DNA of 64,000 nt from JAKFEW01 sp036675505 (GCA_036675505.1 JAKFEW010000110.1:58179-122178), one strand, 5' to 3'. Numbered from the stretch's first letter, positions 16,047 through 24,655 are shown. The notes: generated by a model from the sequence alone, not told the origin. Program-made: numbers and translations.

Positions 16047-17212
16047 GCGGCGACGCGGCCGATCCGCCGCCCGCGGAGACGCGGCGGTCGCCGGTGCTCG
16101 CGGATGCCAGGCGCCGGTTCGATGCGCTCGCCGTGTCGGCCGCGCCGGTGCTCAGCCCGGCGGCGCTCGCCGCTGCGCTGGCGCTGGTGGTCGCGCTCGC
16201 CGCCACCACCTTCCTTCAGTTCGCGACCCCGCTCTTCGAGGCTACCCCGGCGCTGGCCTATGCTGCGTCGGCGCTGATCGCGGGCCTCGCGCTCGCGCTC
16301 GGCGCGCTGGTCGTGGCCCGCCGGCTCTTCGAGCGCGGCCCGATCCTCGCCCTCACCGGCGCCGGGCTCGCCTTCATGTTGGCGCTGGGCGCGGCGTCGG
16401 CGAAGCTCCAATGGCAGCGCGGGCTGGCCGGCAACCCGTATTATGCCCTCCCGGCCCACGCCACGCCGTTCCCGCGCGACGCCACCGAGGTGGAAATCGT
16501 CACCGCAGACGGCGTGACGCTGCGTGGCACGCAGCTCGGCGGGCGCCGGCCGTATGGCGTCGTGATCGTCCCCGGTTGGCGCACCAACCGCGACGGCTTC
16601 GCGATCGCCACCCTCGCCACCTGGCTCGCGAACGATCTCGACGTGCTGGTGATCGATCCGCGCGGCCAGGGCGACAGCGGCGGCACGAAGACCCCCGACG
16701 GGGCGGAGCGCCTCGACGTCCTCGCCGCGGTGAGCTACCTGCGGGCCCATGGGCATGAGCGGGTGGGCGTCCTCGCGGAGCAGGACGCCGCGGAGGCCGC
16801 GATCCTGGCGACGAACGACCGCCAGGGCATCGATGCGCTCGCCCTGATCGGGCCATCCATGCGCCGAGGCGAGTCGCTGGGCCTGACCTGGGACGTGCGG
16901 GGCTTGCCGGGACGCCTCTACTGGCGCATCGCCGCCGGCCTGCGCCTGGCCGGCGGCCGGGAGGGGCCGCCCGCCGTCGAGATCGTGAAGAAGCTCGCGC
17001 CGGTGCCGGTGCTCATCGCCGGCAGCAAGGGCGATCCGGGCTCGGCGATCGACACGCTGCACCTCGCGGCCAGCGAGCCCAAGAGCCTGATCCTGGTCGG
17101 CGGCGAGGGCAAGCCCGTCGCGTGGTCGCACTACGCCGCCTTCTACCAGGCGGTCTCCCAGTGGCTCGCCCTCACGCTGGCGGACGCGCCCGCCCCTGCC
17201 CCGGTCCCCTGA
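16043..17212 (+). CDS. Membrane-anchored alpha/beta-hydrolase-fold protein without catalytic serine
   Basis: A 389-residue protein starting at TTG 16043, overlapping the beta-galactosidase stop. Three hydrophobic stretches (about residues 30-130) precede an alpha/beta-hydrolase domain: GVVIVPGWRTNRDGF (oxyanion region), VLVIDPRGQGDSGG, the acid Asp in GSKGDPGS and His in WSHYAAF. At the nucleophile elbow, where relatives have GxSxG, this protein reads LAEQDAA, so the serine is absent. It is probably not an active hydrolase. It abuts the convergent flagellin gene (stop codons adjacent at 17212/17213). Function is unknown; coupling to the galactosidase suggests a role in the same process. Confidence 0.65.
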   Translation: MSGDAADPPPAETRRSPVLADARRRFDALAVSAAPVLSPAALAAALALVVALAATTFLQFATPLFEATPALAYAASALIAGLALALGALVVARRLFERGPILALTGAGLAFMLALGAASAKLQWQRGLAGNPYYALPAHATPFPRDATEVEIVTADGVTLRGTQLGGRRPYGVVIVPGWRTNRDGFAIATLATWLANDLDVLVIDPRGQGDSGGTKTPDGAERLDVLAAVSYLRAHGHERVGVLAEQDAAEAAILATNDRQGIDALALIGPSMRRGESLGLTWDVRGLPGRLYWRIAAGLRLAGGREGPPAVEIVKKLAPVPVLIAGSKGDPGSAIDTLHLAASEPKSLILVGGEGKPVAWSHYAAFYQAVSQWLALTLADAPAPAPVP

Positions 17213-18211
17213 TCAGGCGTCGCCGGCCGTCTCGCGCAGCAACGAGAGGATCGACTGCTGGCGGGTGGTGGCCTGGGCCATCATCGAGATCGCCGAGCGC
17301 TGGATGATCGTGGAGCGCGCGAGCTCGGTGGTTTCAGCCGCCTGGTCCGCGTCCCGGATGCGGGTCTCGGCGCTTGCCAGGTTCAAGACCGACGTCTCGA
17401 CGTTCGCGAGGGTGCGCTCGAGGCGGTTGTGGGACGCGCCGAGGTAGGCCGCCTCGCGGATGAGATCTTCGCGGGCGGAGTCGACGATGTCGAAGCAGTT
17501 CTGGATGTTGCCAGGCGTGTTCGGGTTGACCAGCAGGAGCTTCGGGAAGGCCTGCTCGAAGGTGGTGCCGGGCGGGAACGGCGGGAAGAGTGGCGGCGGC
17601 GGCACCGGCGTGTTGGGCGGCGGCAGCGCGCCGCCAAACCGGCTGGCTGCGAAGCGCGCGGCTTCGGGGTCGTTCGCGAGCTCGGTGAAGCCATAGGCGG
17701 GGATGAGGAAGTCGATCAGGGCGGTGCGGATCGGCTCGTAGTCGACCCGGATCATCTCGCCCGCGTTGGCGCCGACCTGGAAGTCGAGCGCGATGTCGAA
17801 GGGATCGCCGTCGAGCCGGACTCGAAACTCGTGGGCGGTCTCGAACGAGGAGAGGGCCAGCTTCTTGATCGCGTCCATCTCGGTCTGGATCGCCTCGAGG
17901 CTGGCCGAGGAGTTCGTGCCGTTGGCGGCCCGCACGACCAGCTCGCGCAGCCGCTGCAGGGCTTCCGTGGTCGACTGGATGCCGTCCTCGCCGATCTGGA
18001 CGATGTTGATCGCGGCCTGGATGTTCTTCGCGGCCTGCGCATTGCCGCGGACCTGGGTCCGCAACGCCTCGGACAGGGCGAGGCCGCCGGCGTCGTCGGC
18101 CGCGCGGTTGATCCGCTGGCCGGAAGCGAGCCGCTCCGTGGTGCGGGTGACGCTCGTGCTCATCCGCGCGATGCGCGCGGCGTGCTCGGTTGGGTTGGAA
18201 ACGGTGAGCAT
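17213..18211 (-). CDS. Flagellin (second of two)
   Basis: A 332-residue flagellin. ATG 18211 is chosen because the N-terminal D0/D1 helix then starts correctly (MLTVSNPTEHAARIARMSTS). Classic motifs are present: ERLASGQRINRAADDAGGLA, IGEDGIQSTTEALQRLRELV at the N-terminal side, and IRDADQAAETTELARSTIIQ and MMAQATTRQQSILSLL at the C-terminus. Between the conserved ends is a small central part with the proline module PPPPLFPPFPPGTTF near residue 203, shared word for word with the neighbouring flagellin. It lies 26 bases after the first flagellin gene with a GAGGT box upstream, so co-translation from one message is likely. Filament subunit exported through FlhA. Confidence 0.88.
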   Translation of the reverse strand: MLTVSNPTEHAARIARMSTSVTRTTERLASGQRINRAADDAGGLALSEALRTQVRGNAQAAKNIQAAINIVQIGEDGIQSTTEALQRLRELVVRAANGTNSSASLEAIQTEMDAIKKLALSSFETAHEFRVRLDGDPFDIALDFQVGANAGEMIRVDYEPIRTALIDFLIPAYGFTELANDPEAARFAASRFGGALPPPNTPVPPPPLFPPFPPGTTFEQAFPKLLLVNPNTPGNIQNCFDIVDSAREDLIREAAYLGASHNRLERTLANVETSVLNLASAETRIRDADQAAETTELARSTIIQRSAISMMAQATTRQQSILSLLRETAGDA

Positions 18212-18237
18212 GGACGCGATTACCTCGGCGCTGCGGG

Positions 18238-19233
18238 CTACTGCGGACGGAGGAGCTCGAGGACCTGGAGCGCGCGGGAGTTGGCCTGGGCGAGCATCGC
18301 CTGGGAGGCCTGCTGCAGCACCTGGGACTTCGTCATCGCGGTGGATTCGGCGGCCATATCCGTGTCCCGAATGCTGGACTCGGCGGTCGCCATGTTCACT
18401 TCGAATTGCTGCATGATCGCGAGGTGGTGCTCCATGCGGATCGCGCACGCGCCCAGGTAGGTTTCCTGGGCGACGATCTCGTTCTTCGCCGTGTCGAGCA
18501 CCGCGAACGAGCTCGCGATGTTCAGCGTCGACGGCGGATCGATGACGAGCTGCTTCGGGAACGCCTCGGCGAAGGTGGTGCCGGGCGGAAAGGGCGGGAA
18601 GAGCGGCGGCGGCGGCACGATGTCGCCAGGCGCCGGCACGGGGCTGAACGCGCCCTCCAGGAAGGGGAAGGTGTCCGGGTTGTTGTAGAGCTCTTCGTAG
18701 CCGAAGGCTCCCATGATCAGCTCGCGGAGCGTGTCGCGCAGCGGGTTGTAGTCGACGCTCATCACCTCGCCGGCGCCCGTGCCCACCTGGAAGTGCAGGA
18801 TGCGGTCGGCGCCGTCGCCGGGCTCGCCGTCGAGCTTGACGCGGAAGTTCTTGGCGGTGGCGAAGGCCTGGACCAGGAGCCCCTTCTGGACGTCGAGCTC
18901 CTGCTGGAAGACCGCCTGCTGCTCCGGCGTGTGGATGCTGCCGTTCGCGGCCGCGACGACCGTATCGCGCAGGCTCTGGACCACGTCCACGATCCCGCGG
19001 ATGCCGTCCTGGCCGATGCGCAGGATGTTGATGCCGTCCTGGATCACGCCCGAGACTTCGCGGGCGGCGCTGCCTTGCTTGCTGAAGGCTTCGGCGATCG
19101 CGAAGTCCGCCGGATCCTCGTATGCGTGGTTCAGCTGCGTGCCGCTCGAGAGCCGTTCCATCGACTTCTCGACGCCGTCGGCATGGCGCGACAGCTGGTG
19201 GGCGTAAGCGGCGTTGGGGATCATTGAAAGCAT
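18238..19233 (-). CDS. Flagellin (first of two)
   Basis: A 331-residue flagellin. The N-terminal helix contains SMERLSSGTQLNHAYEDPAD, diverged from the usual DDAAGLAI at that point. The C-terminus is canonical (IRDTDMAAESTAMTKSQVLQ, AMLAQANSRALQVLELL). The middle holds PPPPLFPPFPPGTTF near residue 206, identical to the other flagellin although the two proteins differ widely elsewhere. ATG 19233 follows GGGAG with normal spacing; an in-frame ATG at 19275 lies in the loop of the upstream hairpin and would add 14 residues not seen in other flagellins. It is downstream of flhA without an obvious promoter of its own. Its Shine-Dalgarno sequence is inside a strong hairpin (19234-19295). Confidence 0.88.
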   Translation of the reverse strand: MLSMIPNAAYAHQLSRHADGVEKSMERLSSGTQLNHAYEDPADFAIAEAFSKQGSAAREVSGVIQDGINILRIGQDGIRGIVDVVQSLRDTVVAAANGSIHTPEQQAVFQQELDVQKGLLVQAFATAKNFRVKLDGEPGDGADRILHFQVGTGAGEVMSVDYNPLRDTLRELIMGAFGYEELYNNPDTFPFLEGAFSPVPAPGDIVPPPPLFPPFPPGTTFAEAFPKQLVIDPPSTLNIASSFAVLDTAKNEIVAQETYLGACAIRMEHHLAIMQQFEVNMATAESSIRDTDMAAESTAMTKSQVLQQASQAMLAQANSRALQVLELLRPQ

Positions 19234-19295
19234 GATCGTCTCCCGTCCGTGGGCCAGGGGGGCTTTCCTGGTCATCGGACGGGCGGGAGACGATC
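19234..19295 (-). promoter_or_regulatory. Hairpin enclosing the flagellin Shine-Dalgarno sequence
   Basis: In the transcript, GATCGTCTCCCG pairs over 12 bp with CGGGAGACGATC, which contains the GGGAG ribosome binding site and ends one base before the flagellin ATG. A further 4 bp (TCCG/CGGA) pair after a 4-base bulge. The 26-base loop holds its own CCAGG/CCTGG mini-stem. An ACGGA motif, a core of the CsrA target ANGGA, overlaps the upper 3' strand. The fold should block ribosomes unless opened, implying post-transcriptional control of flagellin synthesis. Confidence 0.65.
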
Positions 19296-19296
19296 T

Positions 19297-21426
19297 TTAG
19301 GAGGCCGCCGTCACAGACATATTCACGTTGCCCACCGCCTGGACTCTGAATTTCGGGTGGACCTCGTTGTACGAGACGACGATCAGCGTGGGGATGTTGC
19401 GCTCCATCAGCGGCTTCATGTGCGGGCGCACGGCCGGGTCGCAGAGCACAGCGGGCGTGTAGCCTTGCGCGGCGGCGTCCTGGTACGCGTTGCTGGTGCG
19501 CTCGACGATGAGCTGCTTGATCTGGGGGTTCAGCGCGAGCACCTGGCCCGTGGGGCCCTGCATGATCGCGTCCTTGATCGCCTGTTCCGTGCGCTGGTCC
19601 ATCGTGATCGCGTAGATGATGCTGTTCTCGTCGGCGATCGCCGCGCAGATCTGCCGGGCCATGGTGGCCCGCACGAGCTCCGCGAGGATGAACGGGTCCT
19701 TCACCATGCTGGAGAAGTCCGAGAGCTTCTCGAGGATGGTCGCGAGGTCACGGATGCTCACGCGCTCCTTGAGCAAGTACTGCAGCACGCGTTGCACCGC
19801 GCCGAGCTCCATCTTGTCCGGCACGAGCTCCTTGACCGTGGTCGGCGCCTTCTCACGCACCTTGTTGAGCATGATCTGGACCTCTTCGCGGCTGAGGATC
19901 TCGGCCGAGTGGGCCCGGACCACCTCGTCGAGGTGGGCGATCAGCACGTTGGTGGGGTCCTGCACGAGGTAGCCGAGCTGGCTGGCGCGTTGCGCCTCGG
20001 CGCCCGCCACCCACACCGCGGGCTTGCCGAACGCAGGCTCCGTGGTGGGGAAGCCCACCAGCTCCTCGGAGGTGTCCGTGGTGTTCTGCTGGATGGCCAG
20101 CATATAGCCGACGAGCAACTCGCCGGAGGCCACGACGTTGCCCTTCACCATGATCTGGTAGGTGTTGGGGCGCAGGTTCAAGTTGTCCTTGAACTGGATG
20201 CCCGGCATGATGAAGCCGAGCTCCATGGCGATGTTCACGCGCATCGGCACCACGCGGTCCATCAGCTCGCCGCCGAGGGCCGGGTCGACCAGCGGCACGA
20301 GGTCGAGTCCGAGCTCGAGCGTGAGCGGCGGGACGCCGATCATCTTCATGACCGTCTCGGGGTTCTTGAGGTCCTCGTCGGGGTCGGGCTCGCCGCCGCC
20401 GTCCCAGGCCTCGCCGCCCGGATCGCCGAAGCCGGCGTCGGGGTTGCCCACGGCCGAGCCCAGCATCTTGGCGCGGTAGGCCATGAAGGCGGCGATCGCC
20501 ACGCCGACCGCGATCAGCATGAACGGCCAGTGCGGCGGCAGCACGACGCCGAAGATGAACAGGATGCCCGAGGCGATGCCCATCGTCTTGGAGTCCTGGA
20601 AGAGCTGGGTCTTCAGGTCCATCGCGAGGTTGAAGTCCGAGGTCGCGCGCGTGGCGACGAAGCCGGCGGACAGCGAGATGAGCAGCGACGGGACCATCGT
20701 GACCAGGCCGTCACCCACCGTGAGCAGCGTGTAGGTCTCGGCCGCCTGCGCGATCTCCATATCCTTCATCAGCACGCCCACGAGGAAGCCGCCGATGATG
20801 TTCACGACCATGATGACGATGCCCATGATGGCGTCGCCCTTGACGAACTTGTTGGCGCCGTCCATCGAGCCGAAGAAGTTCGCTTCGCGCTCGACGTCCT
20901 TGCGGCGCTTCTTGGCGTCTTCCAGGGTGCACATGCCCTGGGCCAGCTCGCCGTCGATGGCCATCTGCTTGGCCGGCATCGCGTCGAGGGTGAAGCGGGC
21001 GGCGACCTCGGCCACGCGCTTGGCGCCTTCCGTGACGACGATGAACTGCATCAGGATCAGGATCAAGAAGATCAAGATACCGACGAGGTAGTTGCCGCCT
21101 ATGACGTAGTCCGCGAACGTGTGGATGACATAACCGGCTTCGGCGTAGAGCAAGATGCACTTCGCGGTCGCCACGTTGATGCTCAGTCGTAAGAGCGTGA
21201 GGATCAGGAGTAGAGATGGGAACGAGGCGAAGTCGAGCGGCCGGATGATGTAGAGCGAGACCGTCACCGTGATCAGCGCGAGCGCCAGGTTGATGATGAT
21301 CAGGATGTCGAGCAGCCACAGCGGGATCGGGAAGATCAAGATGCCAAGCACACAGCACACGACCGCCGCGAGCGCGAGGTCGTAGATGATGTTGGACGAG
21401 TTGGGGTTGGCCCCTGCCATCGCCAT
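19297..21426 (-). CDS. flhA: Flagellar biosynthesis protein FlhA
   Basis: A 709-residue FlhA of normal length. The first 330 residues carry the hydrophobic export-gate segments and signature stretches (PLDFASFPSLLLILTLLRLS, the FHIPEP-type region as ARFTLDAMPAKQMAIDGEL and VVNIIGGFLVGVL). After a linker rich in Gly, Asp and Pro, the cytoplasmic four-subdomain part begins near residue 375 (LELGLDLVPLVDP) and forms the ring that receives export substrates from FliJ/FliI and chaperones. AGGAG precedes ATG 21426. It lies downstream of a FliG-like gene across a 318-base space and upstream of both flagellins, so it may feed them by read-through. Confidence 0.95.
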   Translation of the reverse strand: MAMAGANPNSSNIIYDLALAAVVCCVLGILIFPIPLWLLDILIIINLALALITVTVSLYIIRPLDFASFPSLLLILTLLRLSINVATAKCILLYAEAGYVIHTFADYVIGGNYLVGILIFLILILMQFIVVTEGAKRVAEVAARFTLDAMPAKQMAIDGELAQGMCTLEDAKKRRKDVEREANFFGSMDGANKFVKGDAIMGIVIMVVNIIGGFLVGVLMKDMEIAQAAETYTLLTVGDGLVTMVPSLLISLSAGFVATRATSDFNLAMDLKTQLFQDSKTMGIASGILFIFGVVLPPHWPFMLIAVGVAIAAFMAYRAKMLGSAVGNPDAGFGDPGGEAWDGGGEPDPDEDLKNPETVMKMIGVPPLTLELGLDLVPLVDPALGGELMDRVVPMRVNIAMELGFIMPGIQFKDNLNLRPNTYQIMVKGNVVASGELLVGYMLAIQQNTTDTSEELVGFPTTEPAFGKPAVWVAGAEAQRASQLGYLVQDPTNVLIAHLDEVVRAHSAEILSREEVQIMLNKVREKAPTTVKELVPDKMELGAVQRVLQYLLKERVSIRDLATILEKLSDFSSMVKDPFILAELVRATMARQICAAIADENSIIYAITMDQRTEQAIKDAIMQGPTGQVLALNPQIKQLIVERTSNAYQDAAAQGYTPAVLCDPAVRPHMKPLMERNIPTLIVVSYNEVHPKFRVQAVGNVNMSVTAAS

Positions 21427-21744
21427 GCTGGGTTACTCCTGCCAGGCCGCTTGGCCATTACGTGAGAGACCCGGTTATGGATTACATAACCAGGTCTCCA
21501 GTCTAAAGGCCGATCGAGGCGGTTTCTGTGTGATGCGCACACATATGTGCCTTATACCCACGCCGTGCGGCCGTGACCCGCAGGCCCCCACGGCGCGCGG
21601 ATCGTGGCCATGGGGCTGCCAGGCGGGCGCGGAGGGGCGTGGTGTAAGGAACCGAGGGTGGTTGGACGCTGTGGGTGTTAACTGTGCTCGCCCTCTTTAT
21701 CTGGAATTAATTGAGCAGGAGATTGTCTATTCGGATATGGCGGG
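21427..21744. other. 318-bp non-coding region upstream of flhA
   Basis: No gene is seen here. It contains a 33-bp interrupted inverted repeat (21466-21498) 40 bases before the flhA start, a perfect palindrome CACATATGTG (21540-21549), and on the minus strand TATAAG near 21555 as a possible -10. The long space breaks the otherwise tight flagellar gene row, so flhA and the flagellins probably have their own promoter and leader RNA here. Confidence 0.5.
21466..21498 (-). promoter_or_regulatory. Two-part stem-loop in the flhA leader
   Basis: GAGACC, one unpaired base, GGTTATG, a GATTA loop, CATAACC, one unpaired base and GGTCTC form a nearly continuous 13-bp stem. It has no T tract in either direction, so it is unlikely to be a simple terminator. 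A protein-binding site or leader RNA control element is possible. Confidence 0.45.
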
Positions 21745-22380
21745 TCAGGCCGCGTGCAGCCGGGTGAGCAACTCCACGAACGCCTCGCCGCTCAACTTCA
21801 ACGGCTCCCCGCGTCCCAGCAAGTCCATCACGTCGCGCCGGGGCTGCGGCCCCAACAACGCCAACACGCGGTCCCGCGTCACCGCCGGCAGGTGCTCCAG
21901 CACGTAGGCCATCAGGTACGGGTGCTCCGCTCCCAGCTTCGCTGCCACCGTCTCCGCCGGCAGGTCCTCGAGGAACGACAACGGCGCGGTCGCAGGCTTG
22001 GCAGGCGGCGGCGGCGGCGCCGGCCGGCCGAGGCGCAGGCGCAGCAGGTGCGCGACCCTGGCGGTCTCGACCTCCGAGAACACCGGTCCGCTCTGGAGCA
22101 GGTTCACGATGCGCTGCTGTCGATCGTCCGCCAGCAGCGAGAGCGCCACGTCGGCGAACCCCGGATCGAGGTGCGCGACCACCGTGACCACCTCGCGGTC
22201 GGTCAGGCCGCCGAACAGCGCGCCGACCTCGGCGGCCTTGAGCCCGGCGAGGTCGGCGAACGGACCGGAAGTGGGCGCCGCGAGCTCGGCGGCGAGGCGC
22301 TGGGAGCCGCGGACCACCCGCGCGAGCGTGAGCACGAAGGTGGCCGCGACGGCGCCCGCGGCGAAGCTGACCCAGTCCAC
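21745..22380 (-). CDS. Membrane-anchored FliG-like protein lacking the torque domain
   Basis: A 211-residue protein from GTG 22380. Residues 4-21 form one membrane segment. Two helical repeats follow, like the N-terminal/middle modules of FliG (also seen in MgtE): FADLAGLKAAEVGALFGGL with VVTVVAHLDPGFADVAL, then LSFLEDLPAETVAAKLGAEH with HPYLMAYVLEHLPAVTRDRV and RRDVMDLLGRG. A Pro-rich linker separates them. FliG's C-terminal charged torque domain is absent, and real FliG has no membrane anchor. It starts 15 bases after fliF, where fliG normally lies, so it is either a diverged FliG piece or a new rotor component. The FliG relationship is inferred from pattern and position. Confidence 0.6.
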   Translation of the reverse strand: MDWVSFAAGAVAATFVLTLARVVRGSQRLAAELAAPTSGPFADLAGLKAAEVGALFGGLTDREVVTVVAHLDPGFADVALSLLADDRQQRIVNLLQSGPVFSEVETARVAHLLRLRLGRPAPPPPPAKPATAPLSFLEDLPAETVAAKLGAEHPYLMAYVLEHLPAVTRDRVLALLGPQPRRDVMDLLGRGEPLKLSGEAFVELLTRLHAA

Positions 22381-22395
22381 GCCGGCCGCGCCCGT

Positions 22396-24219
22396 TTACG
22401 CGGGCACGCCGAGCCGGCGGCGGAGGTTCGAGGCGACCTGCTTGGCCTGGAAGGCCGGGAGTTGGGGATTCGTCTGCAGGCGGTTGATCAAATCTTCCTG
22501 GATCTCGGGCTGCATCACCGAGAGGACCATGTCCGCGAAGCCCGGGTTGAGCTGGGCGAGGACGCCGGCCGAGGTGCCGGGCCGCTCCTGCGTGAGGAGG
22601 TCGGCGACCATCTCCGGGTCCATCTGCTCGAGGAACCCGAAGGGGCCATCCTCGCCGGCCATCGGCACGGAGCCCGTCATCTCGGCGGGGCCGTAGCCGC
22701 CCAGCGCGTTGGGGTCGAAGCCCGGCGGGAGGCCGATGTCCGAGCCCAGCGTGTTGACCAGGACGTCGGTCGTGTCTTCCTTGCGGTTCGACAGGCGGAC
22801 CACGGCGAGGATGAGGAAAAGGAGGAGGAAGACCGCGGCCGCGCCGATGATCCAGCTGAGCGGGATGCCGCCATCCTTCTTCTTGGTGGTCGTGGCCTTC
22901 TTGGCCTCTTCCTGCTGCTCCAGCAGCTGCTTGAGCATGTCGTTCTGCGAGGTGTCGAAGGCGACGGGCTGCACGACGATCTGGTCGCCGCGGCCGGCCA
23001 CGTCGGCCCCCGCGGTCGAGGCGACGATTTGCTGCATCGCCATCACGCGCTCCGGCGGCAGGCCCTGGATCAGCGCCGTCACGGACAGGCGCTTCACCGT
23101 GCCGATCTCTTCTTCGGTCAGCGTGTCGTTCATGCTGTAGGTCGCGTTGTTCGTCGACTCGCTGGTGCGCTCGTACGTCGTGCCTTCGTTGCCGGTCGTG
23201 ACCCCCGGGTAGGTGGGCACGCGCGGGATGTTCGAGGTGGTGCCGGGCATGCCGCCGGGGGCGCCTGCGGTCGAGCGCTCGGACGTCTTCGACGAGTTGG
23301 TCGGCGCCTGGCGGCCCGCGCCGTCAGCCGGGGGGGCGAACAGGCGGGTCTTGGTCTTCTTCTGGGTGAAGTCGAGGTCGGCGGCCACGCGCACGACGCT
23401 CTTGCCCGGCCCGAAGATCTTGTCGAGGAGCGTTTGCACCTTCGACTCGATCGCGTTCTCACGCTCGCGGGTGAGCATCATCTGGCGGTCGAGCGCCTTG
23501 GCGAGGAGGCGATCGCCCACGTCGCCGGCGTTCTCGGTCATGCCGTCGGAGAGCAGCGAGCCGGTATCGGAGACCACGGTCACGTTGTTGGTCTTCAGCC
23601 CCGGGACGGAGCTCGCCACGAGGTGCTGGATGCCCTCGACCTGCTGCTTGTTCAGCTTGCGGGTCGCGTCCTGCTTCACCATGACCGACGCCGTGGTGGG
23701 CTTGCGCTCCTCGGTGAACAGCTGGTCTTCCGGCATGTTGATGATCACGGAAGCGGCCGACACGCCCTCGATCCGCTTGATCAGGCGCGACAGCTCGCCG
23801 TTCAGGGCGCGGTTGAAGGCGACCTTCTTCTCGAAGTCCGTCGAGATGAAGGAGTTCGGCTTGTCGCCGAAGAGCTGCGAAAAGCCGATGTCGGCGTCCT
23901 TGGGCAGGCCCTTGAGCGCGAGCTTCACGCGCGCATCGTCGGCCTTGTCCGAGGGCACCTGGATCGCGGTCCCTTCCTTGATGATCTGGAAGGGGATCTG
24001 CTTCTCCTTGAGCTCGGAGGCAGCCTCGGCGGCGTTCTTCGGCTCCATGTTGGAGTAGATCACCGTGTAGCCAGGCGTGGTCACGCCGGGCGCGCCGGCT
24101 TCGGCGCTCCCGGCGGCCCCACGGGGCCAGAAAGCCACAGCGCCAAGGATGACGACCAGCGCAACCAGGCCGCCGATCAGGGCCTTGGCCTGAGCGGGCA
24201 ATTCCGCAAAGAAATTCAC
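22396..24219 (-). CDS. fliF: Flagellar MS-ring protein FliF with FliG-like C-terminal extension
   Basis: A 607-residue FliF from GTG 24219 (GGAG upstream). The first membrane helix is at residues 14-31, followed by ring-building motifs (GYTVIYSNMEPKNAAEAASE, FEKKVAFNRALNGELSRLIK, LNKQQVEGIQHLVASSVPGL). The second membrane helix is near 450-474. The cytoplasmic tail, which usually ends in a short FliG-binding helix, here extends over residues 520-607 with FLEQMDPEMVADLL, VLAQLNPGFADMVL and QEDLINRLQ, the helical repeat pattern of FliG N/M domains. It therefore looks like a FliF with FliG-type modules built in. Next in the row are fliE upstream and the FliG-like gene downstream. Confidence 0.92.
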   Translation of the reverse strand: MNFFAELPAQAKALIGGLVALVVILGAVAFWPRGAAGSAEAGAPGVTTPGYTVIYSNMEPKNAAEAASELKEKQIPFQIIKEGTAIQVPSDKADDARVKLALKGLPKDADIGFSQLFGDKPNSFISTDFEKKVAFNRALNGELSRLIKRIEGVSAASVIINMPEDQLFTEERKPTTASVMVKQDATRKLNKQQVEGIQHLVASSVPGLKTNNVTVVSDTGSLLSDGMTENAGDVGDRLLAKALDRQMMLTRERENAIESKVQTLLDKIFGPGKSVVRVAADLDFTQKKTKTRLFAPPADGAGRQAPTNSSKTSERSTAGAPGGMPGTTSNIPRVPTYPGVTTGNEGTTYERTSESTNNATYSMNDTLTEEEIGTVKRLSVTALIQGLPPERVMAMQQIVASTAGADVAGRGDQIVVQPVAFDTSQNDMLKQLLEQQEEAKKATTTKKKDGGIPLSWIIGAAAVFLLLFLILAVVRLSNRKEDTTDVLVNTLGSDIGLPPGFDPNALGGYGPAEMTGSVPMAGEDGPFGFLEQMDPEMVADLLTQERPGTSAGVLAQLNPGFADMVLSVMQPEIQEDLINRLQTNPQLPAFQAKQVASNLRRRLGVPA

Positions 24220-24277
24220 CGGTGGTCTCCGCTACGCTCCCGGCGTACCGCAGATGATGGCCAGCGTCGAAGCTGGT

Positions 24278-24655
24278 CTAGATCTGCGTCTGCAGGAGCT
24301 GGTTGAGGCTGGTGGCGCTCTTCGATACGACCGCCGACGTCACCTGCATCATCACGTCCGCCTTGGCCACCTGGATCATCATGGTATGGATGTCCACGGG
24401 CTTACCGGTCGCGAAGTCGAGGGTGAGAGATTCGGCTTTGGCCTTTTCGGTCTGGACCGACTCCAGCGCATCTTGCAGCACCTCGCCGAAGGACGGGCTC
24501 GCGCCCGGCTCCGTTCCATCCATCCCGTCGAGCGGCACCAGGCCGTCGAGCTGGGTGGACTTCGTCGCGCCCTCGAGGGGCGAGCCGAACTGCACGTCGA
24601 ACGCCTTGAAGGCGTCGAGCGGGCTGGGACGGTTGCTGTTGATACCTTGGATCAT
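24278..24655 (-). CDS. fliE: Flagellar hook-basal body protein FliE
   Basis: 125 residues from ATG 24655, preferred over ATG 24679 because TGGAGG sits 8 bases before it. The C-terminal half (PSFGEVLQDALESVQTEKAK, then MMIQVAKADVMMQVTSAVVS and LNQLLQTQI) is the conserved FliE pattern. FliE links the MS ring (FliF) to the rod (FlgB), and its place between fliF and flgC fits. The first 40 residues are variable. Confidence 0.9.
   Translation of the reverse strand: MIQGINSNRPSPLDAFKAFDVQFGSPLEGATKSTQLDGLVPLDGMDGTEPGASPSFGEVLQDALESVQTEKAKAESLTLDFATGKPVDIHTMMIQVAKADVMMQVTSAVVSKSATSLNQLLQTQI

Noticed and set aside
21427..21744. c-di-GMP riboswitch upstream of flhA
   Set aside because: The stem-loops do not contain the conserved core sequences of known c-di-GMP riboswitch classes.
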